Below, piece by piece: positions 1 through 8,289 of a DNA stretch of 64,000 bases. Numbering within the stretch: position 1 is the stretch's first letter; each line of letters starts with the position of its first letter. The DNA lies in assembly GCF_030863805.1 (NCBI RefSeq), contig NZ_CP132957.1:2108001-2172000 (forward strand). Reading direction: 5' to 3'. A program made the translations under genes and the position numbers. Below the pieces are notes generated by a model. It saw only the letters and a program-made list of their open reading frames with translations. It had not been told where the DNA came from and ran no database searches. Origin of the DNA: Kineothrix sp. MB12-C1. Its GTDB lineage: Bacteria > Bacillota > Clostridia > Lachnospirales > Lachnospiraceae.

Positions 1-274
1 TGACGATATCGCCAATATCGATGCTGGGATTGAGAGAGCCGGCAACGCCGGTATTGATAATATGGGTGACATGGAATAAATCTGCTAAGATTTGTACGCA
101 TATACCGGCATTTACTTTGCCGATACCGCTTCGTACGATTACTACTTCAACATCGTTCAAGCTTCCTTCATGGAAGTCCATAGAAGCTTTCTTAACGATA
201 TTATTTATCTTCATCTTTTCTTTTAAGGTCTCCACTTCGAGTTCCATGGCACCTATAATTCCGATTTTGTTCAT
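1..274 (-). CDS. mtnN: 5'-methylthioadenosine/S-adenosylhomocysteine nucleosidase (partial)
   Basis: Cytosolic enzyme that cleaves adenine from methylthioadenosine and S-adenosylhomocysteine, giving S-ribosylhomocysteine, the LuxS substrate. Only the first 91 codons are present; the C-terminal part runs off the left edge. The start is MNKIGIIGAMELEVE, followed by GSLNDVEVVIVRSGIGKVNAG and NTGVAGSL, the usual N-terminal signature of the Pfs/MtnN family (purine phosphorylase fold). An AAGGAC sequence about 13 nt upstream can serve as ribosome binding site. It lies 50 bp downstream of luxS on the same strand, so the two probably form one operon covering both steps from SAH to AI-2. Confidence 0.93.
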   Translation of the reverse strand, partial: MNKIGIIGAMELEVETLKEKMKINNIVKKASMDFHEGSLNDVEVVIVRSGIGKVNAGICVQILADLFHVTHIINTGVAGSLNPSIDIGDIV

Positions 275-324
275 TTGGCACAAAATGTCCTTTCTTAAAT
301 TGGTAAGAACGTCGTTTCAAAAGC

Positions 325-804
325 TTACTGCGGATAAACGAGGCGGCTGTCATCGATAACGTAAAGAACAGTATCGAGATATTTTTTGGCAAGGTATTTT
401 GCCATGTTTAAGTTCATGTCCAGATAATTACCGCAGTCTTTTGCGCTGGCACCGGGAATTTCACCCTCGAAGTCACGGATGAACTCATACATTTCCACCA
501 TTAAGGGAACAATATCCTTGGAAGAATAGTCGCCGTTCAAGAGAAGATAGAAGCCGGTACGGCATCCCATAGGGCCGAAATAGATGGTCTTCTCCTTATA
601 ATCCGCATGATTGCGCAGGAAGGTAGCTGCCAGATGCTCGATGGCATGCATTTCTGCGGTATTCATAACCGGTTCCTCGTTAGGGGAGGTCATCCGCAAA
701 TCAAAGGAGGTAATCGTATATTCTCCTACCGCATCTTTGCGAGATACATATACGCCGGGTTGTAATTTTATATGGTCGATGGTAAAGCTTGCTATTTTTT
801 CCAT
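325..804 (-). CDS. luxS: S-ribosylhomocysteine lyase (autoinducer-2 synthase)
   Basis: Converts S-ribosylhomocysteine to homocysteine and DPD, the AI-2 precursor. The 159-aa product has the HxxEH metal motif (HAIEH, residues 53-57), the GPMGCRTGFY segment with the catalytic cysteine near residue 81, and a later KDCGN cysteine that completes the metal site. An upstream in-frame ATG at 846 would add 14 residues, but the start at 804 has a well-placed AGGAG and gives the usual family length. The nucleosidase gene that makes its substrate follows directly. Confidence 0.96.
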   Translation of the reverse strand: MEKIASFTIDHIKLQPGVYVSRKDAVGEYTITSFDLRMTSPNEEPVMNTAEMHAIEHLAATFLRNHADYKEKTIYFGPMGCRTGFYLLLNGDYSSKDIVPLMVEMYEFIRDFEGEIPGASAKDCGNYLDMNLNMAKYLAKKYLDTVLYVIDDSRLVYPQ

Positions 805-1177
805 AGAATCTCCTTTTCTAAATAAATACAATTTGAATATAAGCAATAAGCTTAAGGTTCGATATTTTTTATTTTATATTTATTATATCATAAGGCAAGT
901 ACAAACTGAAAACAATATATTTTGTACTCCAAACTTTCATAATATTTTAAGATATTTGCAAAGACATCTGATGAGTTTCGTGTTATTGATGAAATATAGC
1001 ATAATGAGAGCGTTTCTGGTATTTAAATTCAATAGAAATTGTGAAATACAAACAGAAAATAGAAAGGATTCATGTTAAAATAGTAGAAAGCACTGTAACA
1101 ACTTGCTAAAAAATATAAGGATTAATATAATTAAATAGAAGTCATATGATGAATGCCATAATAATAGGAGCCTGAAT
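805..1177. promoter_or_regulatory. Divergent intergenic region between luxS and gntR-type gene
   Basis: 373 bp of very AT-rich non-coding DNA. On the minus strand a perfect TATAAT lies at 887-882, a likely luxS -10 box with a weak -35. A TAGGAG ribosome binding site for the regulator is at about 1165. I see no riboswitch-like structure or convincing dyad operator. Confidence 0.5.
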
Positions 1178-1888
1178 ATGCAAGAGTTCTCAAGCTATAA
1201 AGAAAAGCTGCTAACAGAGCAGATAGAGGAACAGATTCTCGATTATATTACAAAAGAGCAGATTGAATCGGGTAAGAAGCTTCCCAATGAATTCATTTTA
1301 GCAGAAAAGTTCGGTGTTGGAAGAAGCACCTTAAGAGAAGCGGTAAAACTATTGGTCGCCAGGGGAGTATTGGAAGTTCGCCACGGTTCGGGAACCTATG
1401 TGACGAGTTCCATGCCACTTGATAATGATCCGCTTCATTTACGTGAAATAGAGGATAAAATCTCTCTAGCAATGGATATTGTCAATGTCAGATTAATTCT
1501 GGAGCCGGAGATAGCAGCGCTTGCAGCCTTGAACGCTACGGAGGAAGATATTAAGAGGTTAAGAGAATTATGCAGTATGGTAGAAGATAAAATCATAAAT
1601 GATGAGCCGTATATAAAAGAAGATATAGAATTTCATGCATTTATCGCTAAGTGCTCCAAAAATGTGGTTATGGGGCAATTGATACCTATTATTGATACGG
1701 CGGTTTTGCTATTTGTAAACATAACTCATAAAGCCTTAAAAAGAGAGACAATAGAAACTCATAGAGCAATTACAGACGCGATACAAAAACGTGATTACAT
1801 TGGTGCAAAAACTGCTATGTTAATGCACATTATCTACAACCGGGATAAAATTAAAGAGATCAAAGATAGTAGGAATTCAGACAGATAA
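1178..1888 (+). CDS. GntR family transcriptional regulator, FadR/FCD type
   Basis: DNA-binding regulator of 236 aa. Residues about 12-76 form the winged helix (KLPNEFILAEKFGVGRSTLR, then RGVLEVRHGSGTYV), and about 85-225 an all-helical FCD ligand domain with conserved acidic and histidine metal positions (EFHAFIA, ETHRAI, LMHI). FCD regulators usually sense a carboxylate or sugar acid. The gene sits 17 bp before a dehydratase gene of the sugar-acid type, so a local role controlling that gene is likely. The ligand cannot be read from sequence. Confidence 0.92.
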   Translation: MQEFSSYKEKLLTEQIEEQILDYITKEQIESGKKLPNEFILAEKFGVGRSTLREAVKLLVARGVLEVRHGSGTYVTSSMPLDNDPLHLREIEDKISLAMDIVNVRLILEPEIAALAALNATEEDIKRLRELCSMVEDKIINDEPYIKEDIEFHAFIAKCSKNVVMGQLIPIIDTAVLLFVNITHKALKRETIETHRAITDAIQKRDYIGAKTAMLMHIIYNRDKIKEIKDSRNSDR

Positions 1889-1905
1889 AGAAAGAGGTCA
1901 TCCAT

Positions 1906-3690
1906 ATGTTAAAAAGTCAAGAAGTCAGAAAAATAGCACCGGAAATGGACCCGTTGAAAATGGGAATGGGATGGACGGTTGAAGAACTTGAAAAACCGCA
2001 GATCATAGTGGAAAGTACTTATGGAAACAGCCATCCCGGATCCACCCATCTGGATACTTTTATAGAAGAAACGGTGAAGGCTGTGAATACAAATGGCGGT
2101 AAGCCGGCCAGATATTTCGCCACAGATATGTGTGACGGAATGGCACAGGGACACGATGGAATAAACTATTCCCTGGCTCATAGAGAGGCTATTGCTAACT
2201 TAGTGGAAGCACAGGTCAATTCCGTTACCTTTGATGGCGGTGTCTTTATTGCAAGCTGTGATAAAGGGGTGCCGGCTATGCTTATGAGTATCGGCCGATT
2301 AAAAGATATGAGCGCTATTGTAGTGAGCGGCGGAGTTATGGAAGCAGCTATTATGCAAGAAGAATATATTGTAAATGATCCAAGCTGTGCCAGAAATGAA
2401 TTGCTGACGTTGGAACAAATAGGAAAGTTCTCGGCAATGCATGAACGGGGTGAGATTCCGGATGAGCAGCTTACCTTCTACAAGCATAATGCCTGTCCTA
2501 GCTGTGGGGCATGTTCCTTCATGGGAACGGCTGCTACGATGCAGGTAATGGCAGAAGCCTTGGGATTGATGCTTCCCGGTACGGCGGTTATGCCTGCTCT
2601 CGCTCCGGAATTAAAGCAGGCGGCTTATAATGCAGGTGTGCAGATTATGAAGCTTGTGGAGCAAAATATCACAGCCGGAGATATTGTTACAATGAAGAGC
2701 TTTGAAAATGCGATTATGGTACATGCGGCAATTTCAGGTTCCACGAATGCAGTTATGCATATTTCAGCGATTGCTCATGAGTTTGGCTTTGAAATAGATG
2801 CGGATACATTTGACCGTTTGCATAGGGGCGCACACTATCTTTTGAATGTAAGACCTTCGGGTGATTGGCCGGCACAATACTTCTATTATGCAGGAGGAGT
2901 TCCCCGCATCATGGAAGAAATTAAGGATATGCTTCATTTGGATGTTATGACCGTTACGGGTAAAACACTTGGTGAGAATCTGGAAGACTTAAAGAAGAAT
3001 GGTTTTTATGAGCATTGTGATAAATTATTGGAAGAAAAGGGGAAACCTCTGGGAAGAAAAATTGAGCGTACGGAAATTATACGTGATTTTAATCAGGCGA
3101 TTGGAATGGATGGAAGTATCGCTATTTTAAAAGGTAATTTGGCGCCGGAAGGAGCTGTTATTAAACATACAGCCTGCCCTAGAAATATGTTTCAGGCAAA
3201 ATTAAATGCCAGACCCTTTGACAGTGAAGAAGAAGCCATCGATGCTATCTTTAAAGGAGAGATTAAGCCAGGCGATGCGGTATTCATTCGTTATGAAGGA
3301 CCAAGAGGAAGCGGGATGCCGGAGATGTTCTATACGGGCGAAGCGATCTGTTCGAACCCGGAGTTGGCGGCAAGCGTTGCGCTCATTACAGACGGAAGGT
3401 TTTCAGGTGCGTCCAGAGGTCCTATTATCGGTCATGTATCTCCTGAAGCAGCATCAGGCGGACCTATTGCACTAGTGGAAGAAGGCGATCTTATTGAGTT
3501 GGATGTAGAAAGCCGTAAACTTAATATTGTCGGAGTAAAGGGGATAGAAAAGTCCCCGGAGGAAATGGAAGTTATATTGGATGAGAGAAGAAAATATTTA
3601 AAAGAATTCAAAAGTAAGTATACAAGAGGATTATTAAAGCTTTATGCCCAACATGCAACAAGCCCTATGAAGGGTGCATATATGGACTAA
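1906..3690 (+). CDS. IlvD/Edd family dehydratase (dihydroxy-acid or sugar-acid dehydratase)
   Basis: Iron-sulfur dehydratase of 594 aa, the usual family length. Cysteines fitting cluster ligation are C76 (DMCDG), C118 (SCDKG) and the C197/C200/C203 group (CPSCGACSFMGTAATM). The C-terminal ITDGRFSGASRGP and GHVSPEAA blocks are typical. The family includes IlvD (branched-chain amino acids), Edd (6-phosphogluconate) and aldonate dehydratases. No ilvB, ilvC or ilvE gene is nearby, and the partner is a FadR-type regulator 17 bp upstream, so I favour a sugar-acid (aldonate) dehydratase over valine/isoleucine synthesis. The exact substrate is open. Confidence 0.88.
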   Translation: MLKSQEVRKIAPEMDPLKMGMGWTVEELEKPQIIVESTYGNSHPGSTHLDTFIEETVKAVNTNGGKPARYFATDMCDGMAQGHDGINYSLAHREAIANLVEAQVNSVTFDGGVFIASCDKGVPAMLMSIGRLKDMSAIVVSGGVMEAAIMQEEYIVNDPSCARNELLTLEQIGKFSAMHERGEIPDEQLTFYKHNACPSCGACSFMGTAATMQVMAEALGLMLPGTAVMPALAPELKQAAYNAGVQIMKLVEQNITAGDIVTMKSFENAIMVHAAISGSTNAVMHISAIAHEFGFEIDADTFDRLHRGAHYLLNVRPSGDWPAQYFYYAGGVPRIMEEIKDMLHLDVMTVTGKTLGENLEDLKKNGFYEHCDKLLEEKGKPLGRKIERTEIIRDFNQAIGMDGSIAILKGNLAPEGAVIKHTACPRNMFQAKLNARPFDSEEEAIDAIFKGEIKPGDAVFIRYEGPRGSGMPEMFYTGEAICSNPELAASVALITDGRFSGASRGPIIGHVSPEAASGGPIALVEEGDLIELDVESRKLNIVGVKGIEKSPEEMEVILDERRKYLKEFKSKYTRGLLKLYAQHATSPMKGAYMD

Positions 3691-3832
3691 ATCACGAACC
3701 GGTAAGCTATTGCCTGTGGGCCCAGAGTCTTACGAAGGAAATGGTTGAGAAATTTGACGGGAATTGATTAGAAATACTAACGAAAGCGACAGCTGAAAAA
3801 ACTGGTAATATAGTTCGGCCTATAGTATAATT

Positions 3833-3901
3833 ACAGTAATATAATCCGATATTACTATGCAAAAGATGCGACTTGTTGCTGGCCACGGTGTGAACAGTAA
3901 C
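3833..3901. repeat. Two small hairpins, the second a degenerate GTTACTGTTCAC-family palindrome
   Basis: The first hairpin is AGTAATAT (from 3834) with ATATTACT (to about 3855). The second pairs GTTGCTGGCCAC (3875-3886) across a 3-nt loop with GTGAACAGTAAC (3890-3901); three positions mismatch. The right arm is identical to the arm found in the palindromes at 31319-31351, 37139-37152 and 41236-41260. It lies 30 bp before the next gene. Confidence 0.6.
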
Positions 3902-3931
3902 TGCGACTTGACCGCTTGACGAGGAAAACAT

Positions 3932-5158
3932 ATGCTTGTAACATTGATACCGCTGTTCGATGAGAATATGTCAGTACGGGCGTACTCCCTATTCTCCCAA
4001 AAGAATAATTTTTTATTGAATCCCAGTATGCTCGGAACCGGGCAAAACGATGGTGCCGCCAAAGTGGAAGGGCTGGAAGTCATCCGGAATATGGGAATAG
4101 AGACACTTCCTTCGGACAAAGAGGTTTTTGTAACTCTGAATAATATTTCCGTATTTTCCGATATAGATGCCCAATGCGATGCGCCTCACGGTAGAATTGT
4201 ATTGCTGATAGATGATACCTTTCCTCCTGTAGAAATGTATACTGGAAGACTGAAAGAATTGAAAGATAACGGATATAAATTGGCCATCCGTAAGCTGGCT
4301 GTCCACAATTTTGAAGACTATCGGGACATTTTGAAGTTAATGGATTATATCTTTATAAACTATAAAAAGATTCCTCTGGACAAAGCCAAATTATATTTTA
4401 ATAAGGTGTATCCGGCATTGAAATTGTGTGCGGGGAATATAGAGAGCCAGGAAGTCTTTGAAGAGGTGAAGGCCCTTACGGGATACGACCTGTTTGAAGG
4501 GGAGTTTTTCCGTGTGCCTGTTACTAAGGGACAAAATAAGGTAGCTCCTTTAAAAGTAAACTATATTGAGCTTTTAAATACGGTGAACAACAATAATTTT
4601 GAATTGGCGGAAGCGGCTGACATTATAGGCCGGGATCCGGCATTGGCCATTTCTTTATTAAAAATGGTGAACCGTATGACCATCAATTCTCAAATCACAT
4701 CCCTTCGCCATGCGACAGCTATGCTGGGTCAGAAGGAACTGAAAAAATGGATCAATACGGCGGTCGTACACGAGATGTATTCGGAACGCCCCAGTGAGAT
4801 GACCCGTTTATCCCTGATTCGAGCCAAGTTTGCTGAAAACCTTGCACCCGTATTTGGGCAGGAAGTCCAGGCGCAGGAACTCTTTTTGGTGGGACTGTTT
4901 TCTGTTTTGGATGTTATTATGGAAAAATCCATGAGTGAGGCTCTGAAGGTGATTAAGGTATCCAAGAACATCAGCGACGCCCTGATTGACAGGCAGGGCA
5001 ATATGGCTCTGGTTTTGGATTTTATGCTGCGGTATGAAAGTGCAGACTGGCAGGAAGTTTCCAGACAGATGATCTTGCAGAAAATTGATGTAGGACCTGT
5101 GTATGAAGCTTATATGGGAGCCCTGCTGTGGTACAGAAAGATTTCTCTGGATGAATAG
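3932..5158 (+). CDS. EAL-like/HDOD domain signalling protein (YuxH type)
   Basis: 408-aa cytosolic protein. Residues 1-205 resemble an EAL domain without the catalytic E-x-L motif (VTLIPLFDENMSVRAYSLFS at the start, later YDLFEGEFFR, which matches the EAL-family end motif GYxxQGYxF in degenerate form). Residues about 210-400 are an HDOD domain (NNFELAEAADIIGRDPALAI, ITSLRHATAMLGQKELKKW). Proteins of this layout are thought to be signalling or scaffold factors rather than c-di-GMP phosphodiesterases. GAGGAAAAC upstream of the ATG supports the start. The gene appears to stand alone. Confidence 0.88.
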   Translation: MLVTLIPLFDENMSVRAYSLFSQKNNFLLNPSMLGTGQNDGAAKVEGLEVIRNMGIETLPSDKEVFVTLNNISVFSDIDAQCDAPHGRIVLLIDDTFPPVEMYTGRLKELKDNGYKLAIRKLAVHNFEDYRDILKLMDYIFINYKKIPLDKAKLYFNKVYPALKLCAGNIESQEVFEEVKALTGYDLFEGEFFRVPVTKGQNKVAPLKVNYIELLNTVNNNNFELAEAADIIGRDPALAISLLKMVNRMTINSQITSLRHATAMLGQKELKKWINTAVVHEMYSERPSEMTRLSLIRAKFAENLAPVFGQEVQAQELFLVGLFSVLDVIMEKSMSEALKVIKVSKNISDALIDRQGNMALVLDFMLRYESADWQEVSRQMILQKIDVGPVYEAYMGALLWYRKISLDE

Positions 5159-5225
5159 GGAAAGAGATATGAACTTAACGTAGCGAATTTATAGATATGA
5201 TCAAAAAATAATAGGAGGTGGTATT

Positions 5226-5786
5226 TTGTCTGAGCATTTACAATTTACTTCGCGTGGTGAATTCAGGAATTGGTTAAAAACGAATGGTATGTCCGGCGAT
5301 GGTGTGTGGTTGTTGTTCGGAAAATCGGGCGGTCCGAAAACAATAAAGGCAAGCGAGGCTCTTGAAGAAGCTCTATGCTTTGGTTGGATTGACGGACAAA
5401 TGCAGAGCCTTGACGATAAGGCATATATCAAATATTTCTCGGAGCGCTGCAAAAACAGCAAGTGGTCAGAGAAGAATAAGGCCATTGTCCAGATACTTGA
5501 GACACAGGGTATGATGACTGATTATGGTAGAGCGAAAATCGAGGAAGCCAAGAACAATGGCCAATGGGACAAGCCCAAAGCTCCATCCATTACGGATGAA
5601 CAGATAGCGGTTTTGTCCGATGTATTGAAAGAATACGAACCGGCTTATACCAATTTTCAGGCAATGTCCCCATCTGTACAAAAGACTTATACACGGGCAT
5701 ACTATGATGCAAAAACCGATGCCGGCCGTGCTAACCGCATATCGTGGATGGTTGAAAGGCTGAATAAGAATCTTAAGCCGATGTAG
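5226..5786 (+). CDS. YdeI/OmpD-associated family protein
   Basis: 186-aa soluble protein with the family hallmarks: an N-terminal FRNWLKTNGMSGDGVWL block, then EALEEALCFGWIDGQ, SERCKNSKWSEKN and a C-terminal YYDAKTDAGRANRISWMVER. The family is annotated in databases as YdeI or 'bacteriocin-protection' proteins, but its biochemical role is poorly known. The start is TTG, supported by a strong AGGAGGTG 6 nt upstream; no better ATG exists before the conserved block. Confidence 0.9.
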   Translation: MSEHLQFTSRGEFRNWLKTNGMSGDGVWLLFGKSGGPKTIKASEALEEALCFGWIDGQMQSLDDKAYIKYFSERCKNSKWSEKNKAIVQILETQGMMTDYGRAKIEEAKNNGQWDKPKAPSITDEQIAVLSDVLKEYEPAYTNFQAMSPSVQKTYTRAYYDAKTDAGRANRISWMVERLNKNLKPM

Positions 5787-5808
5787 TTAATGTAATCAGT
5801 TCCCTCTT

Positions 5809-6366
5809 CTACCGGTGGATTCTATTCCATTCCTCCCGAAGCAACCGATATTCTACTCTGGTCTTCATTTTTCCGTCATGCCATTCCCAGTCTATATGCT
5901 CCGCTTCTTTGATAAAACCGCACTTTTTCATTACCTTTTCTGAACCGGTATTCTCCAAAAGGCATCCTGTAGTAATCCGATATACATCATTTTCGAGGAA
6001 GGCAAAGTTTAATATCTTTTTAAGAGCTTCTGTCACATAGCCATTATTCCAATACCGCGGATATGTGAAATAGCCTACATGAACTAATTTTCCCAGAGGA
6101 GTATTGTCCGTTACCGTATAGCCGATACTTCCTATTTGTTCATGGGAAGATTTTAATTCTATGTGTAAAAAATAAAACTTTCTGTTTTCGCTTTTTAAAT
6201 CCATTAGAGTATCTGCGAAATCTTTCTCTGCGTCTTCCGTAGATTGAAGTTTAATGTCCTGCAGATAATACATGGTCTCAGGGTCACTCTTCAACCGATA
6301 GTAGGCTTCTTTATCCGTTATTTCATAATCCCGAAGGATTAGACGTTTTGTTTCTAATAGGAGCAT
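5809..6366 (-). CDS. GNAT family N-acetyltransferase (RimJ-like)
   Basis: 185-aa acetyl-CoA-dependent acetyltransferase of the Acetyltransf_3 group: LLLETKRLILRDYEITD at the start, a central GSIGYTVTD strand, then YFTYPRYWNNGYVTEALKKI (acetyl-CoA binding) and ENTGSEKVMKKCGF near the C-terminus. This group modifies ribosomal proteins, amino acids or antibiotics; the substrate cannot be told. It converges on the YdeI-like gene. Confidence 0.92.
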   Translation of the reverse strand: MLLLETKRLILRDYEITDKEAYYRLKSDPETMYYLQDIKLQSTEDAEKDFADTLMDLKSENRKFYFLHIELKSSHEQIGSIGYTVTDNTPLGKLVHVGYFTYPRYWNNGYVTEALKKILNFAFLENDVYRITTGCLLENTGSEKVMKKCGFIKEAEHIDWEWHDGKMKTRVEYRLLREEWNRIHR

Positions 6367-6449
6367 ATTGATGATCCTGCCTTTCCCATAGCATACAGAA
6401 ATGTAGTTTTATACTATTACCTCTTATATGTGAAATATTTAATATTCTG

Positions 6450-7121
6450 TTACCAGATAAATGGAATAAGCCGATATCTGACCTTTTTCGTGTATTCTGT
6501 GTATCCGGTCAATCCTTCTTTTAATACAGTTTCTTCGTTTCTTATCCTTTTAGTCAGAAGAAATGGGTAAATGAAAAAGATAATGAAGGCATATGTAGAA
6601 CCTAAAATAAGGGGTATCGATAGGAAGAGAAATACGGTTGTAAAGTACATGGGATGCCTTACGATTCTGTATAGGCCGGTATCGATTACTTTTTGACCGT
6701 CTTGTACTTCGACTGTTCTGGATAAATAGACATTTTCTCTCATAACTTCTGCATATAGTCCATACGAAATTAAGAAGATAATCGCTGCTGCTATACTCAC
6801 CCAATCGGGGAGTTTGCTCCAATTATATCTGAAATCTAATGCGGAGATAATGAAACCGACTACAAATAGGATGAACGATAAGATGATGACTTGCTTTTGG
6901 GCGCGTTCATTTTCTCTCGTATTCAAACGCTTTGCGAGCAAATCGGGCGATTTTAATAAAAGAATGAGACCTGCCAGAAGCATAGGGATAAAGAGAACGC
7001 TAAGAAAGAGCCAGGCATTCCAATAATGTATTGAGCCTGCCGGTAAGAATAATAGCAGGCAAACTGTTATCAGACCCGTAAGAAGTTTAGTGGACGATTG
7101 AAATAATAATTTGATTGACAT
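6450..7121 (-). CDS. Isoprenylcysteine carboxyl methyltransferase-like membrane protein
   Basis: 223-aa integral membrane protein with about five hydrophobic segments. The second half carries the ICMT/PEMT-type block: LYRIVRHPMYFTTVFLFL, then FFIYPFLLTKRIRNEE and an EETVLKEGLTGYTEY segment, the SAM-binding region of the family. Bacterial members methylate unknown, probably lipid-like, substrates. The reading frame is open further upstream to 7187, but the ATG at 7121 has a purine-rich AAGGGGGAAC at the correct distance. The leader before it carries one copy of a 65-bp structured repeat. Confidence 0.85.
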   Translation of the reverse strand: MSIKLLFQSSTKLLTGLITVCLLLFLPAGSIHYWNAWLFLSVLFIPMLLAGLILLLKSPDLLAKRLNTRENERAQKQVIILSFILFVVGFIISALDFRYNWSKLPDWVSIAAAIIFLISYGLYAEVMRENVYLSRTVEVQDGQKVIDTGLYRIVRHPMYFTTVFLFLSIPLILGSTYAFIIFFIYPFLLTKRIRNEETVLKEGLTGYTEYTKKVRYRLIPFIW

Positions 7122-7148
7122 GATCTGTTCCCCCTTCATAAAAATATT

Positions 7149-7213
7149 ATACCTTAGCCGCAAGCGGCCACGGTATGTTTTTTGCACACTCGCTTTGCTC
7201 GGCGCAGTATAAT
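7149..7213 (-). repeat. 65-bp structured dispersed element, copy 1
   Basis: Read on the minus strand it starts ATTATACTGCGCCGAGCAAA and ends in a hairpin ATACC-(gtg)-GCCGC-tt-GCGGC-(taa)-GGTAT. The first 31 nt are identical to the copy at 18522-18586; overall 58 of 65 positions agree. Two pairs of differences in the hairpin are compensatory (C:G to T:A, and C:G to A:T), so base pairing is kept. It ends 27 bp before the start of the methyltransferase-like gene, in the same orientation. A TATAAT at about 7226-7231 (minus strand) could start a transcript that includes it. Confidence 0.8.
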
Positions 7214-7441
7214 ACTGTTTAAATATTATACCATATGACTTTTGTAATTGTTCAATATATTTTTTTGCAGGTTCGATTCTTCGGAGTATTCAGATGTAAC
7301 GGTGAAACATTGAACAGTTAAGAAAGAAAAAATCTTAGAATAGCATTTTAGTTGCAATTGAGGGCACTGTATTTGTAGGTCATGTTATCCTATCTTTAGT
7401 TTACTATGGTTTATGTTAAGATAGACATAAGGAGGCAGACG
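7214..7441. other. Divergent promoter region upstream of LytTR cassette
   Basis: 228 bp of AT-rich non-coding DNA between the dispersed element and the LytTR gene. It contains a minus-strand TATAAT-like box toward the methyltransferase gene, and a plus-strand TATGTTAAGAT box near 7410 close to the AGGAGG of the LytTR gene. No clear LytTR-type direct repeats were identified. Confidence 0.4.
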
Positions 7442-7885
7442 ATGGAACTGATAACAAAACAAGTGGATGGCAAGCCGTTAACGATAACAATCGAATATTC
7501 TGAATTAGATATGAAGATTAAAAAAGTTATACAAAGAATCAAATCACTGGATTTGATGATTAGCGCTAATAGTGACGGCAAAACTTTTTCATTGAATGTT
7601 TCAGAGATATATTATATTGAAACAGTAGGAAGAAAAGTATTTTTATATACTGAAGATGAAATTTATATGGTGGATAAAAAGTTATATGAGCTTGAAAAAC
7701 AGTTAGAAGATACAGGAATAATACGGATTAGTAAGTTCTGCTTGATGAATATGGATATGCTCTACAGTGTGAAACAGCTTATGAACAGCCAGCTTGAAGC
7801 AACTTTAATCAATGGTGAAAAACTGATTGTGGCAAGGACCTATTTGAAATGCATTAAAGATATTTTGAAGGAGGAAGTAAGGTGA
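7442..7885 (+). CDS. LytTR family DNA-binding regulator
   Basis: 147-aa transcription factor. The LytTR domain spans about residues 45-145 (SVSEIYYIET-like strand, VDKKLYELEKQLEDTGIIRI, then ISKFCLMNMDMLYSVK and ARTYLKCIKDIL). There is no receiver domain, so it is the short stand-alone type. The ATG at 7442 follows AAGGAGGCAGACG; the frame is open upstream to 7406 but without a ribosome binding site. It overlaps the DUF3021 gene by 4 bp, the standard LytTR-DUF3021 pairing in Firmicutes in which the membrane protein is thought to restrain the regulator. Confidence 0.92.
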   Translation: MELITKQVDGKPLTITIEYSELDMKIKKVIQRIKSLDLMISANSDGKTFSLNVSEIYYIETVGRKVFLYTEDEIYMVDKKLYELEKQLEDTGIIRISKFCLMNMDMLYSVKQLMNSQLEATLINGEKLIVARTYLKCIKDILKEEVR

Positions 7886-8289
7886 TAAAAGAATTTCTCA
7901 AAAGCACCCTTTTGTTTGCAGCAATAATCATTTTGACAGTATTTGCTGTGTCATATTTGTCAATAGGAACAACCCCGGAAATAGTGCTTGTATTTGAACT
8001 TTTCTTTTTATCTTTCTTGATTACGTTCATTCAACAGCTATTAAAACAAATGGAATGTAGTAATTTCTTGCTGAATATAGTCATCGAATACTTTTCTGTT
8101 TCCGTTGTAGTACTTTTATACGGATATTTCGTTCAATGGTTTTTCAAATCAAATTGGTGGATAGTTTTTGTATATGTAGCAATTGTATATGTTCCTGCAT
8201 ATTTTCTTGATGCAGCAATTGTAAAGAAAGATATTAACTATATCAATATTCAATTAGAACAGAGGCGTAAGAATGAAGAAAATATTTAA
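7882..8289 (+). CDS. DUF3021 family membrane protein
   Basis: 135-aa protein with four predicted transmembrane segments (near residues 8-27, 34-51, 63-88 and 92-114) and a charged C-terminal tail. It is the usual partner of a stand-alone LytTR regulator. The start is GTG, overlapping the regulator's stop codon by 4 bp (translational coupling), with AAGGAGGAAGTAAG upstream. The 3' end overlaps the next gene by 17 bp. Confidence 0.85.
   Translation: MIKEFLKSTLLFAAIIILTVFAVSYLSIGTTPEIVLVFELFFLSFLITFIQQLLKQMECSNFLLNIVIEYFSVSVVVLLYGYFVQWFFKSNWWIVFVYVAIVYVPAYFLDAAIVKKDINYINIQLEQRRKNEENI

Noticed and set aside
1906-3690. Assignment as ilvD of branched-chain amino acid synthesis
   Set aside because: No ilv genes nearby and a FadR-type regulator is adjacent; family membership is certain, but the specific role is not.
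7290-7325. Sequence GTAACGGTGAAACATTGAACAGTTAA resembling the palindrome family in part
   Set aside because: Arms match too weakly to call a member; could be chance in AT-rich DNA.
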